The position numbers were made by a program, and so were the translations under genes. 64,000 bases of DNA from Escallonia rubra. Taxonomy: Eukaryota > Streptophyta > Magnoliopsida > Escalloniales > Escalloniaceae. The notes beneath the pieces are model-generated. The model was not told the DNA's origin, made no database searches, and saw nothing but the letters and a program-made list of their open reading frames with translations. The stretch spans positions 62,001 to 126,000 of the forward strand of contig JAVXUO010001788.1 in assembly GCA_033065855.1 (NCBI GenBank), read 5' to 3'. Below, piece by piece: positions 34,000-45,235 of the stretch (its first letter is position 1; each line of letters starts with the position of its first letter).

Positions 34000-35555
34000 T
34001 AATTTTGGGATGTTCCAAAAGAACTGACTACTTTCCAAATTAAGAAAGATTCAATATGTATCTTTTCATATTTACCTGCTCTTTTTATTTTATATCTCTC
34101 TACACATTTAATCCTCCACCAATCCAATTTTCTCTCTCCTGACCACTTTCTTTCTTCCCTGCTAAAACAAAGAATTTATAAAATATAATTCATCATCATA
34201 TCTCTAAGGGATAATACCATTTTACTCCCCTGAACTATCCCCGTTTTGTTATTTTGGTCCCTGAACTTTAAAATTCGTTAAATCAGTCCTTGTACTTTGC
34301 ATCGTCATCAATTTAGTTCTTCCGTTAACATTTCTGTTAAAACTCGGGGGTATTTTAGTCAAATAATGAAACAATATGGGATAATACCATTTTAGTCCCC
34401 TGAACTATCCCCGCTTTTTTTATTTTGGTCCATGTACTTTAAAATTCGTTAAATCAGTCCCTGCACTTTGCATCATCATTAATTTAGTCCCTCCGTTAGC
34501 ATTTCTGTTATAAATTTAAGGATATTTCCGTCAAGCCCTGGCCTTATAGTCCTCAACCTCTCCCCCTTACCTTTCTCTCTCTTCTCCCTTCCCCGTCTTC
34601 CTTTCCTCCCTTTCTTCTCCATCCTAGTAGCCACCACCAAAATCATGAACTCCAAATTTCATCCCTTTAAACTAAACCCATCAATCATCTTCCACTACAA
34701 TTACATATGACTCACCACATGGAACATCCCTTACTTGATTTAACATACCCTTCATCCTCCCTCCCAACACCAACACCCCAATTACAGCAAAGGAAACTAG
34801 GAAGCCCACCCAATTCCTTCCATTCTCAGATCTGCAACGAAAAATGACAAGAATCTGCAAAGGAAACCCAGGAAGGTCACTCATCTCTATGGAGGGCTTA
34901 TGCATTCCACCAATTGCTAGAGAAAAGGCGGAAGCGGTGATGGTTGATTTACGGTGGTCGCATCAGATGTGGAGGAAAAAGAATGGGGGAGAGTGGGGGG
35001 TTAATGGCAGGTATGATGAACATGTCTTCTTGTGGCTGAGAATGGTGGTGATCGAACGGCTGGTGGTGATGGTTGATTTATGGTGGTGGTAGCAATGGTG
35101 GAAAGGCGGCGGCAGGGGGGGAGGGGGTGGTGTGGGTTGGGATGAAGGCAGAAAGGGAAGATATATGAAATATTTTTCATTATTTGACTGAAATATCCCT
35201 AAATTTAGAATAGAAATGCTAACGGAGGGACTAAATTAATGACGATGCAAAGTACAGGGACTGATTTAACGAATTTTAAAGTACAGGGACCAAAATAAAA
35301 AAGCGGGAATAGTTCAGGGGACTAAAATGGTATTATCCCATATTTTTTCATTATTTGACTAAAATACCCCCGAGTTTTAACAGAAATGCTAACGGAGAGA
35401 CTAAATTGATGACGATGCAAAGTACAAGGACTGATTTAACGAATTTTAAAGTTTGGGGACCAAAATAACAAAACGTGGATAGTTCAGGGGAGTAAAATGG
35501 TATTATCTCTATCTCTAATAAACATGTAAGATTAATCAATTAAAGACGGAGGGGA
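34000..35555. mobile_element. Stowaway-like MITE split by a later MULE insertion
   Basis: TTTTGGGATGTTCC, AAATTAAGAAAGATT and the TCTCTCC-rich stretch at about 34000-34198 are typical of a Stowaway interior. ATTAATCAATTAAAGACGGAGGGGAGTGT at 35532-35555 (quoted in part: AAAGACGGAGGGGAGTG) resembles its right terminus. The two parts are separated exactly by the element at 34208-35509 and its duplicated target. The left terminus is eroded. The order of events is therefore MITE first, MULE second. Confidence 0.6.
34208..35509. mobile_element. Mutator-like element with doubled terminal inverted repeats
   Basis: Perfect 9-bp target duplications TATCTCTAA lie at 34199-34207 and 35510-35518. The termini are GGGATAATACC and GGTATTATCTC. 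Each arm contains two tandem copies of the same ~170-bp terminal sequence (left 34208 and 34378; right inner end 35339 and outer end 35509). Each copy has the order CCCCTGAACTATCCC, TATTTTGGTCC, TTAAAATTCGTTAAATCAGT, CTTTGCATC, TAATTTAGT and CCGTTA. The interior (34560-35160) holds CT-rich then GGTGGTGATGG-rich sequence and no transposase. It is a non-autonomous MULE, possibly carrying captured host sequence. Confidence 0.9.
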
Positions 35556-35974
35556 GTGTTTTGTAATCTTCCGTCTCCTTCAATTTTATCTACCTATTTT
35601 AGCAGAACGCGGCGGGGTCCATTTTGGAGCCATCTGGTGTGTACATTCTTTAAGCCACAATTTTGGAAAATATCGCACATCAAAAGCTTCTTTTCAAAAA
35701 ACATCTGTGCATCACAGCCACGCTTTCTAGAAAAATCTGGACTCACTCTCTCTCTCTCTCTGCCTCTGCCTCTTCCTCTTCCTCTCAAAAGCACAATCTT
35801 TAAACAAAAAGAAGTGCAACAGAAACACCATATTTCTCTCCTCAAAAACTGTGACTCAATCATCATATTACCAGAATCTTTTTCCCTGATCCATCGTATA
35901 ATTCCGGCTATTCTGCTAATTCACTTTCCATTGCGTTTGCTTAGATAAAAAAACCTGAACAGAAACAGGAAAAA

Positions 35975-38900
35975 ATGTGTCTGCAAGACGCAGAACAAGC
36001 CAGTGAAGGCATGGAGAATGTGGGTCTCTCTAGCCACGATGAAAGTCACAAGCCTGTGAGTTGGGTCACTTTGAATTCCGATTTCTTGCATACCCAGATC
36101 GACAATTGTGAGCAGTTTAGTCTGGGGAATTCTTTTCCAGTAAGATTCTTCTTTTTACTTGCTTTATAAACTTCTTTTGATTTTTCATCTTAATTATTGT
36201 TGAGAACTGGTTCTGGATATTTTGGTTTGGCTCGAATTATGTATCCTTTTAACGGGTTGTATTTACAATCTTGTCTTGTTTTCCATTTCGGGTTCCTTCT
36301 GTGTTCATTTAGTATGGGTTGACTTGTTTTTTAAATTGATGTTTTTTTGGTATTTAAATTAGCTTCATAAAAGTTTCAGTACTGGTCAGATTTTATCTGT
36401 GAGTTGTACGTATTTGATGCATGTAATAATTTTGTATACCCGGTTACTATCAAAAAATAAGTTATATATCTGGTTAAATTAAAGTAGGATGTTGTGTTTT
36501 GCAACTCTAAGGTATATTTACTTGAACGAATTAGCTGTATTATAGTCTCAGTATATGTCAAGTATGATTACTAATGATCCGGTATACCTGTTCAAACTTA
36601 AGTTAGATTATTTGTTCTCCTTTAAAGTTTTGTATGTGTCTAATTATGAACTCTGAGCTGTACCTTTTGATGTATAAGAATAATCTGGTACACGAGACAC
36701 TTGATAAGTTTTACTATCATTTGGTCTGTGTACTTTAGATCAGTTATATTATGACCTCCGAGTTGTACTTCTTTGATGTAATAGAGTAATATGGTAGACC
36801 TGGTCAAACTAAAGTTAGAGTGGTATCTTTTGATGGTTTTTTGTCTACTACAAAATTGATTTTTACTTGAATGAGTTTTAGTATTTGTTAAATTATTGAC
36901 TTTGAACTGTAGTTCTTTGATGTGTGCAAATGAGAATATTCTGACACACACCTGATTATGCTACATGATACTCCTTACTATCTAGTATAAGGTTAGTAAA
37001 TTTTCTAGGATATACCAAGGTTAGATATTTGGGTAATTACAGATTAGTACCCTGAAAGTACACGAAAATCTCCCCATAGGACCCATGTTTAAAATATTTA
37101 CACCTCATGGTCTGGAGTTTCAATGCATTTAATAAGTACTTCCAAAGTCCCTAACTTCGCTTCAAAACGGTCAGGGGCAAAAGCATCAACCCTAGTTTAC
37201 ATTTTCTCCACTCTCTTCTTTTATTTTTCCCATTCTCTTCTTCAGCAGCCTACCCTATCTCTGCCGCCGTCACACCTTAATCCCCACATAACCGCCACCA
37301 CCCACCACCACTCTGAGAAGACGCTGCTGTCAAGACCAACACCCCGCCATCTCCAGCATTTGCACACTCTCTTTCGGCCACCCTCCGCCGTATTCTCTGC
37401 AACTTCATTGCCACCACTCCGTCATGGCCCTCTCACCTCAAATTCATTGCATAGGTAGGTAGATTTGGTAGATTGTGGATGCGCGTGTGTGTAGATGTGT
37501 GGGGGTTCGGGGGCGCTAGGGGGTGTTGATGATAAGGTGATGGGGTGGGATGGACGGGTAATTTTTTGTGTATGGGACTGTATGTGGGTGATGTGGGATG
37601 GGGTGGGGGGCTGGGGCGAACGGGTGGGTGGGTGGGTGTGTGCTTGGATGTGCAGGTGTGTGATGGGCAATGGGGTGGGGGCCGAACGGGTGGGTGTGTG
37701 ACTGTGGGTGTGCAAGGTGTGTGGTGGTGGGTGATCTGGCGTGGGGGGTTGGGACCGTGTGTCGTCTTTGTGTGTGTCTGTGAGTGTATGTATGTCGCAG
37801 TGGCCAAGTGACACGCGGTGGCCCTTGATGGCACAAAGGAAACCGTGTGTGGCACTCGACTTGCCGCTTGCAAGAAGAGTCCGCCAACCAATCCCGACAA
37901 TTTATAGCAAACAGTGCATCAACATTGCATAAAACAGTGCACAAGAAGTAAATTTCAACACAAGGGCAAAACAAATAAGGAGGAAAATACAAAGTGACAA
38001 TAGTAGACGTTACTATGTGCGAGGAGTCATAGTGCCCCTTTTTGGAGAAATACAACTTGGAATGACTTGAAATTTTACAGGGAAACTTAAATATATACAA
38101 GGGTGATCTCCATCAAAATTGAGCAAAAACGCACGCCTAGATCTTCAAATCTTCACGGTTGGCTTATGGCGTGCGCGGGCACTGCAGTCGGGCGCGCGGG
38201 TGCTGTTCTTGAAGGGCGCATGAGCGCGGGGCTTGATGAGCTTGCGAGTGCTGGGTTGGGAGGGCGCATGGGCGCTGTGCTTGAAAGGCGCGTGGGCGCT
38301 GTGCTGGATGGGCGCAGGGGCGCTGTGCTTGTCATGGTGGGTGCCAAGGGGCAGCCCGTGACACCAAGGAAGGGGGCAGTGCATGTGGCTGTTTTGGTTT
38401 GGTTGGGTGGCGGTGTGTGGCGGGTTGGGTGGCAGTGTTGGGTGGCAGTGTTGGGTTGGTGGCCCAGACAGTGAGTGATGACTGGTGGCTGGGAAAGGGG
38501 GAGGCGTACGGTAGTTGAAGGGGGCAGAAATTTGTTTTTTTGCATAATTACTGTTAAATTGACTCTTTTGTCCCTGTCAGTATGGAAGCACAATTAGGGC
38601 TTTGGATGGAAAGGGGGTTAGGCACTTACTAATTGCATAACTAAATCTCTAGACCCTGACACATCAAAATTAAAAACATGGGTCCTCAAATGAGACTTTC
38701 GTGTACTTTAATGGTACTAATCTGTATTTAAGCCTCAGCAACTTCTCTGGATTGTGCAGCCAAAGGGTCTGCATTCATCTTTAAGCAGTGTGCTGAAGTG
38801 GGATTAGTTGATGCTAAGTGATTTTTGGATTCTGTAACTTTTGTCTGCGAAATTTTCTGATACTAATCACTTCTTCTCTTCTTCTAGATGGAAAGCATTT

Positions 38901-41900
38901 GTGAGGATACAGTTGTTGCAGAAAATAAACAGAACTTGTTTAACAACTTCGTTCCTGCCCTTCGATCTGGGGAATGGTCTGATATTGGACACAGATCTTA
39001 TATGGAAGACACCCACGTATGTATTGCGGACCTGTCCAAGAATTTTGGTCATAATATATTTGATGAGGAAGCTATCTCCTTTTATGGTGTAAGTTCTTTG
39101 ATTTTCTTCAGTTACTTATTTTTTTTGTTTATCGAACTTTAGGATCACTACAATTATCAAAGCATCATGACAAGATGGTTTTTAAGTGTTTTGAGGTTTT
39201 GCACATGTTAGACCGCTACTCAACAGATAATGCTAATTTAGGGGAAACTGAGTGTGTCAAGCAAATAGACTGTTTAAGTTGAAGGGTATGGATGTCCTTT
39301 ATGGCAAAATGGAAAATATTTTCCATGAAACTCCTTGCAATAGAAGCCAATGTTGTGGAATTTTTTAACCTAATTGAAACATTTTTCTTGAAATTATTGC
39401 TATGTTTTATAGTAACAAAGCCAACAGATTGAATTTGCATTAAGTAGGAAGCATATTGACTGCTAAAAATTGATGATAACAATCCTTTTTTTTATGTGTT
39501 TATCAAAAGATGGAGAGAACAGAATAGAGAGCGCTGATAAACAACCTCGTTTTATAGGTTTTCAACTCGGTCCTAAAGTTGTAATTTAGGTGGTACATAA
39601 TAGTTAAAGGAGGGAAAAATTCCCCTTATATTTTTGAACATATCTGGGATTAGGCTTATGTTCATCTTGTTTTTGTAGATGTTTCCATGTTTAGTGGATA
39701 TTAGTCTACGTGAATGAGATACAACTGAGATGCACAAGTTTCTTCAAGTAGAGCCCATCGAAGAGAGCTAGAATTTCAGATGGCATACAGTTAGTCTAAA
39801 GCAGTTACTTTGATAACAGGTTTTTGATGGGCATGGGGGAAAGGGTGCAGCACAGTTTGTCCGTGACCATTTGCCAAGGGTCATTGTGGAGGATGCTGAT
39901 TTCCCTCTAGAACTTGAAAAAGTAGTCACCAGGTCTTTCATGGAGACAGATGCTGCCTTCGCAAAGTCATGCTCTCTTGAGTCTGCCCTCTCTTCTGGAA
40001 CAACTGCACTTACTGCAATGATATTTGGGAGGTAATTTGGCACTCGTTTATGATGTAGGTTTGCCATCTACATCCTTTCTGGCTTGGGGCCATAATTATT
40101 CACTGGATTCACTCCATGATTAGGCCATGGCATCTGAGATGTAAGTTTGTAAAGGGATGAAGGAGTAGAAACTTATAGCCTATTTCATACAACTGAGAAA
40201 TAGTCTCCTAAAAGTTATCTGTACAAATTTACTAGTTCCAAACTTAGTTACGGAGCCTGGTAGGAGCAGGTGCAAGGTTCTGAAGCGGGAGCGTCAGTAC
40301 TATAGACGCTTTTGGGGTAGGAGTGGGAGCGGGTGCGAGACTTGGGAGTGATGTTCCGGGTTGGGAGCGTGACTAGGATAAAAGAATCCTTTAGCTAAGC
40401 TTCAATTTTTCTTGGCATGGAATAGCATATCCACAAACTTTTGGTCGGTTTCAAAATGGCACCTTGTGCTTGGCTCAGGTGCAACAAGGCCCCTACGCTT
40501 CCAAAAGTTGAAATCAGCCCCTTATGTTTAAGTTGCACTGCTAGGAAAACTGTCCAAATTGACTTGAAAAGTGTGTTTTAAGGCAATGATATGAGAAATT
40601 GACTATAACACCCTAAGTTTCTCATTGCCCCCTTTAAAGCCCCTTTCTTCTTCAAAAGCCAACCATTACATATAAAAAATTTCACCACCCTCCTTTCTGC
40701 CTCCCCCGTCTGCAGACGTTCCTTTCTCAATAAGCAAAGCGTTCACAAGCACCATTTGCACCACTACCCAGGTAACAATCCGCATCATCATCCTCCATGG
40801 CGAATCCTTCACCAGAATCTGAAGAGACATCTATCCAAGATCGTGGCAAAGAGCATATTCCTACTTCTTTCTAATGCTGTAGAGTCATTATGACCAGGTT
40901 CGGAGAAGTATATGTGTCAGTGTTTGTCATTTTAGATGGTTGATTTGGATTTAAATACGGGATCTTAGTTTTATCGTGGATGTGATGTTATTTGATGGGG
41001 ATTCAGTCTTTATGGTTGTTCAGAGTGTGGAAATGTGTGCTTTATGTGGGGTTGAGAACGGTGATGATCCGGCGGAAGCAATTATGTTGAGGATGGTTTG
41101 TGGCTTTGGCACTCTTGTGGAAGGCTGTGTGTGGGGTGATGATGCAAGGAGAAGGTGGTGTCCCAGTTGTAATTCTGCCATTTTAGGCAATATGTAGAAG
41201 TTGCAACTTAGATATATGTACAGGGGGTTGATTGCAAAAGGTAGAAGTTTTGGTGCAATGAGTGCAGGCACCTTTTTGCCATTGATTTTTACTTTTTTCT
41301 GCACGTGTAGACAAATTTTAGTCTTCCACAAAACATACTTTTGTGTAAGTCTTGTCACCTTTTCTTCTGGTTAAATTTTACTGTTTATCTCTTAATTTCT
41401 GGAGCACGTGATTAAAAAGTGCACCAAGCTAAGAACCTTCCTCGCACTCTTTGGTGGTCAAATCATTGGATGTACGTACCACGTCTCTTTCAGCTCTTCA
41501 AATGCTGTCACGTGTTTCCTAATACTCGATCATTCATGTGCAGATCTTTGCTTGTCGCAAATGCTGGAGATTGTCGGGCTGTCCTGTCTCGGCACGGAGT
41601 AGCTGTAGAGATGTCTAAAGATCACAGGCCTTGCTGCGACATTGAGCGGATGCGGATCGAATCCTTGGGCGGTTTTGTTGATGATGGGTACTTGAATGGA
41701 CAACTGGGTGTGTCCAGGGCACTTGGTGATTGGCACATTAAAGGACTGAAAGAAGGTGGTGAAAGGCTTGGACCCTTGAGTGCTGAACCAGAACTTAAAC
41801 TAATTACACTAACGAAAGAGGACGAGTTCTTGATTATCGGGAGCGATGGAATTTGGGACGTGTTTAGGAGCCAAAATGCAGTAGATTTTGTGCGTCGGAG

Positions 41901-42105
41901 GCTGCAGGAGCACAACGATGTTAAGCGATGCTGCAAGGAAGTAGTGGACGAAGCAATAAAGCGCGGAGCAATAGACAATTTGACGGCAGTGATTGTGTGC
42001 TTCCATACGGAGCCACCTCCCCACGTGGTGGTGCAGAGGCCAAGGGTCAGGAGGAGCATCTCTGCAGAGGGGCTTCAAAATCTCAAATTCCTTCTGGAAG
42101 GATAG
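35975..42105 (+). CDS. Protein phosphatase 2C (PP2C) family protein
   Basis: Spliced model, 379 aa: exons 35975-36139, 38888-39088, 39820-40031 and 41544-42105, all GT-AG and in frame. This is a metal-dependent Ser/Thr phosphatase. The catalytic domain starts near residue 80 and carries the family's motifs in order: RSYMEDTHV, FYGVFDGHGGKGAA (metal-binding DGHGG), SGTTALTAMI, LLVANAGDCRAVLSR, SKDHRP, GQLGVSRALGDWHIK, FLIIGSDGIWDVFRSQNAV (metal-binding DG) and GAIDNLTAVIV (DN). All metal-binding aspartates are present, so activity is expected. The N-terminal exon (MCLQDAEQ) is unconserved and acidic; the C-terminus RRSISAEGLQNLKFLLEG is typical of the DBP1/PP2C22-27-49-like subgroup as I recall it, though I would not fix the subgroup by eye. 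Introns 1 and 3 carry transposons. The first ATG in the first exon is used, with no upstream in-frame alternative seen. Confidence 0.92.
36395..36960. repeat. Degenerate tandem repeats in PP2C intron 1
   Basis: About four degenerate copies of a unit containing TGA(G/A)CTGTAC(C/T/G)T, TTTGATGTAT, AATAATCTGGTA-like words and CTGGTCAAA/CTGGTTAAA occur near 36395, 36650, 36750 and 36900. Spacing is irregular (100-250 bp) and divergence high. No coding content. Confidence 0.45.
37031..38734. mobile_element. MULE-like element in PP2C intron 1, same family as intron-5 element of CIP73
   Basis: Inverted ends: GGGTAATTACAGATTAGTACC on the left (37031) and GGTACTAATCTGTATTTAAGCC on the right (38734), with similarity continuing inward for about 140 bp (GTACACGAAA, GGACCCATGTTT, CATTTAATAAGT). 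The order of words (TACC, AAAGTNCACGAAAAT, AATAAGTACTTCC, TCCCTAACTT) matches the element at 15973, and lengths are 1704 and 1700 bp. The interior is TG/GGTGG-rich with a ~30-bp tandem array of GGGCGC(A/G)(T/G)G(A/G)GCGC words at about 38215-38330. No clean target duplication remains at this copy, so it is probably older. Confidence 0.8.
38215..38335. repeat. ~30-bp minisatellite within the MULE
   Basis: Four or five copies of a unit reading GAAGGGCGCATGAGCGC, GGAGGGCGCATGGGCGCTGT, GAAAGGCGCGTGGGCGCTGT and GATGGGCGCAGGGGCGCTGT, each followed by GCTTGA/GCTGGA. The Ala/Arg/Gly-rich frame through it is compositional. Confidence 0.85.
40457..41290. mobile_element. Terminal-inverted-repeat element in PP2C intron 3
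   Basis: The left end carries AAAATGGCACCTTGTGC, GGTGCAACAAGGCCCC, CCAAAAGTTG and TAAGTTGCA. The reverse complement of the right end (about 41200-41290) carries AATGGCAAAAAGGTGCC, TTGCACCAAAACTTC, CAATCAACCCCC and CTAAGTTGCA in the same order. The arms are about 95 bp and diverged. The interior has a CCTCC/CACC part and a GTGTGGGGTGATGATG-rich part without transposase. Target duplications were not resolved. Confidence 0.6.
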
Positions 42106-42799
42106 CACTTGTGGTGATCTTTCTGCTTTTCTCTTTGGTAGTAACTCTTGCGGCAGCGGTGATGAACTGATAATGATGACAATGATTATAAGGTGATCCT
42201 TCTCGAGTGCTAGTTAGCTGTTGTAAATACATTTATCACGGTGGGAATCACTAGGTGGGAGAAACCAGAATAAAACTTGAGGGAGAACTACTGTTTGTGA
42301 TTCTCTATTATCTCCAGAGCAGGGAATAACAATTGGCAAAATATATATTGCGATTTTCGAGTTGTCTCCTATGGTTTTTTCTTTGTATTGGGTAGAATGC
42401 ACGTGCATTGCCCGTTGAAATATGACTCCAATACTGTCTTGTAAAACAACAAACTCCAATTACCTTGGTGAAATTTTCCTCGAGTTAAAGCCAGAATTTT
42501 CAGACCTATATAATCCTCATTTTTCTTCCCTGCATGTTTGTTTCTTCTTCAATTGTGTTAGGTTCTGAGAACTTATGGGGTTGATACAAAAAAATTCTCT
42601 TCGCAGGACTTGCGTTTCTTCTTCAATTCTGTTCGGTTGCTGAGAAATTTTGGGCTTATACAAAAAGTTCAAACTGGGCAGGGGTATTATTTTTATTTCA
42701 TGTCTGCTTTCTTGAGAGGTTGCATAGATTGATGAGAGTATAATATAAACAACCCTCTCCAAATTTTTCCCTATCTAGGCTTTTAATACCGCCCCGCCA

Positions 42800-43632
42800 T
42801 GCATAAGCGTGCAAGGGGCGGCCGCCTGGGTTTGCGTAGTTCTGGAAGTGGCTGGGGGTGTGGTCAGTGATGGAGTCATGAGTTTCGATGTACAGGCTCC
42901 AGATTTGCCTGCTGTAATGAAGCTCGGCTTTGCTTCGCTGCGCTTGGACATGGATGCGAGTAGGAATTTTGGTGGCGCTGACAGGTTTTGATCCGTGGCA
43001 ATAAATTCATAAATGAAGCCCGACCTTTTGGGTCATCACTACGGCAAGGTTTTTGTCGGAGTCTCTCATTTCCTGTCTCCTTAGCTCACCCGTTCCTGGG
43101 AATTGGGGTAGATTGCTGGTTAGTTTCGGGCAGCTTGGTTGGGTCCTCAGGCCTTCTACGTTTTCTTGTCCTTGTTTTTGGTCAAGTCTTCATTTTGGTT
43201 TAGTTGGAGACCATGGCTGGCCGTGTGATGGGTGGGTTTTGTAGCTTAGCTTTTTGTGTTTTGGGGGGCTTGCTCTGATGGTACCTGGTTGGGTACCTAC
43301 CCTTTCATCGTAGATCTTTGGATGTCTATAAGGGTTTCCTTTTTATTCTTTGTTTTCGGCTTTCTTCTTTGGTTTTGGGCTTGTTTGGGTGGGCGAATAG
43401 TGCTTTGTTGGGTATGGTAATTGCACTAGGATGTTATAACTTATAAGCCATTTTGCATGTTTTTCTTTGGATATCCTCCGGAACTGTCTTATTGTAATTG
43501 TGTTGTTACCGCGGGGTTGAGGCTGCGCTCTATCGTCTCGCCCTGCTAGAGGGAGTGTCAAAGTTACTTCTATTGTTTTTGTACTCTACATTAACTTAAT
43601 GAAGTTCTCACACGTGATCTAAAAAAAATACA
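42800..43632 (+). mobile_element. Possible LINE-type 3' end with poly(A)
   Basis: An 830-bp T/G-rich segment without introns or recognisable protein ends in TTAATGAAGTTCTCACACGTG, three bases and then a run of eight A (43621-43629). A G/T-rich 3' untranslated region closing with an AATGAAGTT(C/T) motif and poly(A) is usual for plant LINE-type retroposons. No reverse transcriptase fragment was recognised, so the call is tentative. Confidence 0.35.
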
Positions 43633-43649
43633 TTTCACGTCAGCTTAGG

Positions 43650-44050
43650 GTTTGTTTGAAATCACTTACACTTTTGGTTTTCTGTTTCTGAAAAAACAAA
43701 AAATCAAAATTAGTTTATTTTTATTTTTTACAAAACTAAATCGGTGTTTAATTATTCAGTTTTTATTTTGATTTTTTTCTTTAGTGATGGTGAGGCGTGG
43801 CGGTGGACTGTGGGCGGCTGCGGCCTGAAGGGGGGGGGGGGGGGGGGGGGGATGGTCTCAAAATAAAAACAAAAACTAGAAACCCAAAACTCCAAAATGG
43901 GAGTTTTAAAAAACAGTCATTTTTTAAAACTGATTTTCAAAACTAAAGAGAAAAAAAAAATCGAAGCCTGTGTGCCAAACGCGTTTTTTTCCTTCAGTTT
44001 ACAAAATTAGAAAAAACTGGAAACTTAAATGTTACCAAACGTCATCTTAG
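43650..44050. mobile_element. MITE-like block with G-run core
   Basis: The left part reads AGGGTTTGTTTGAAATC and the right part TTACCAAACGTCATC, roughly inverted, with T-rich and A-rich arms between them (TTTTCTGTTTCTGAAAAAAC and AGTTTACAAAATTAGAAAAAAC). The core carries GGTGAGGCGTGGCGGTGG and a run of about 22 G at 43829-43850. Architecture matches the block at 4330-4665. Confidence 0.4.
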
Positions 44051-44354
44051 TTCTTGTCATGTAGTTTTGGTAGATTGTGTTCATGACTTATGTTATTTGA
44101 AGGGATAATTTCAATAAACCTCTTGAATTTAAACAGTGCTTTGACAAAGTAGACAGTCGTATTGAAAATGTATTTTTTTTTACCGAATTTCCCGGACTTT
44201 AGGGTTTTGTGATATTAACTAGCAAAATTTTTACTAACTTGAGAATTTTTGTATTTTAAAAATGCGAATACTTTAAATATGTATTCCTTTAGGTATACAT
44301 ATTTCAATCTTGAAAATGTCATCTTCCTTTCACTTTCTTCCGATCTTCCACATA

Positions 44355-44625
44355 TATGCACACACTCATACGTGCATTTCGCACAGTTACAAGCACGCCC
44401 ACACACACGCACATATACTACATACACGTCACATCTGTGTGTTGGTGCATGCTTGTGTTAACGCAGATTAGTGTGAGCGTGTAAGAGTGTGTGTTTGTGC
44501 ATGTAGATCTCTGCGTGCGCGCGCGCGCGCATGCGTGTGTGTGTTTTGATTGCAAGTTTAAAATGGTTAAGGATTCCATCAATATACATGTGTGTGTGCA
44601 TGTGTTTGTGGCGATTGCAAGTCTA
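44355..44625. repeat. Alternating CA/TG and CG tract (Z-DNA-prone)
   Basis: CA-rich sequence (44355-44420) is followed by TG-rich sequence (44440-44625). Within it, 44512-44540 reads GCGTGCGCGCGCGCGCGCAT then GCGTGTGTG, nearly pure alternating purine-pyrimidine. It lies between genes; cysteine/histidine-rich frames over it are compositional. Confidence 0.85.
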
Positions 44626-45112
44626 AAATGGTTCAAGGAAGGAATGTTCCATCGATTTGCATGTATGTGTGTGCCTGCTTGCTAGCGTACAGGTTTGACT
44701 GCATTTTGTGGATCTTGGCAGGCAACTTTTGGTGATTTACTGGCTAGATACCTAGTTAATCTGGTTGGTGATGCTGGCATGGAGCAATGGTGGTGGTTGG
44801 AGTTGAAGGGGCCAGATCCCGAGAGACATGATGGTGGTGATTTAGTATGAGAGAGAAAGAGGGAAAAAGGACCGGAGGCCAACTGTGTCCTTTCGTAGAT
44901 AATCTAAACGCCATCACTATTTCTTCTTATAAACAAACACAAGTGAAATTATGGCAAAACACAAACCTTCGTACGAATAACACTTGTGTTTGAAGTGCGC
45001 GGAGTGGCACCTTGTTTAAAATCCATCCACTTGCTTGATGTCCTAACCTTCCTTGCAGTATGCATTGGAGTAGCACCCCGCAGAAGGAGCCCTTATTGGA
45101 ACTCCGCGCCAT

Positions 45113-45235
45113 TTTTTTTTTTGAGAAATATATACCATTAGTAAATTAAAGAGGCCAACATCCCTAACCTTTGGGATTACAAAACAAAACAAAGTAAAAA
45201 AACAAGCCGCAAAAATCCCCCCCCCCCCCCCCGCC
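45113..45235 (-). mobile_element. Possible retroposon 3' end, minus orientation
   Basis: Read on the minus strand, a G run and TTTTGCGGCTTGTTTTTTTAC lead into AATCCCAAAGGTTAGGGATG, TTTACTAATGGTATATAT and a run of 11 A at about 45113-45123. This resembles a polyadenylated 3' end. The 5' extension (45236-45780) is CACC/ACCGCC-rich and not recognised as coding. Confidence 0.35.

Noticed and set aside
37422..38593. Open frames up to 194 codons, mainly minus strand, rich in Pro, His and Thr
   Set aside because: Shadows of GT-rich MULE interior and minisatellite inside the PP2C intron; antisense to a real gene and without conserved motifs.
40976..41358. Open frames on both strands in PP2C intron 3
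   Set aside because: They overlap antisense to each other inside a transposon-like segment and show no known domain.
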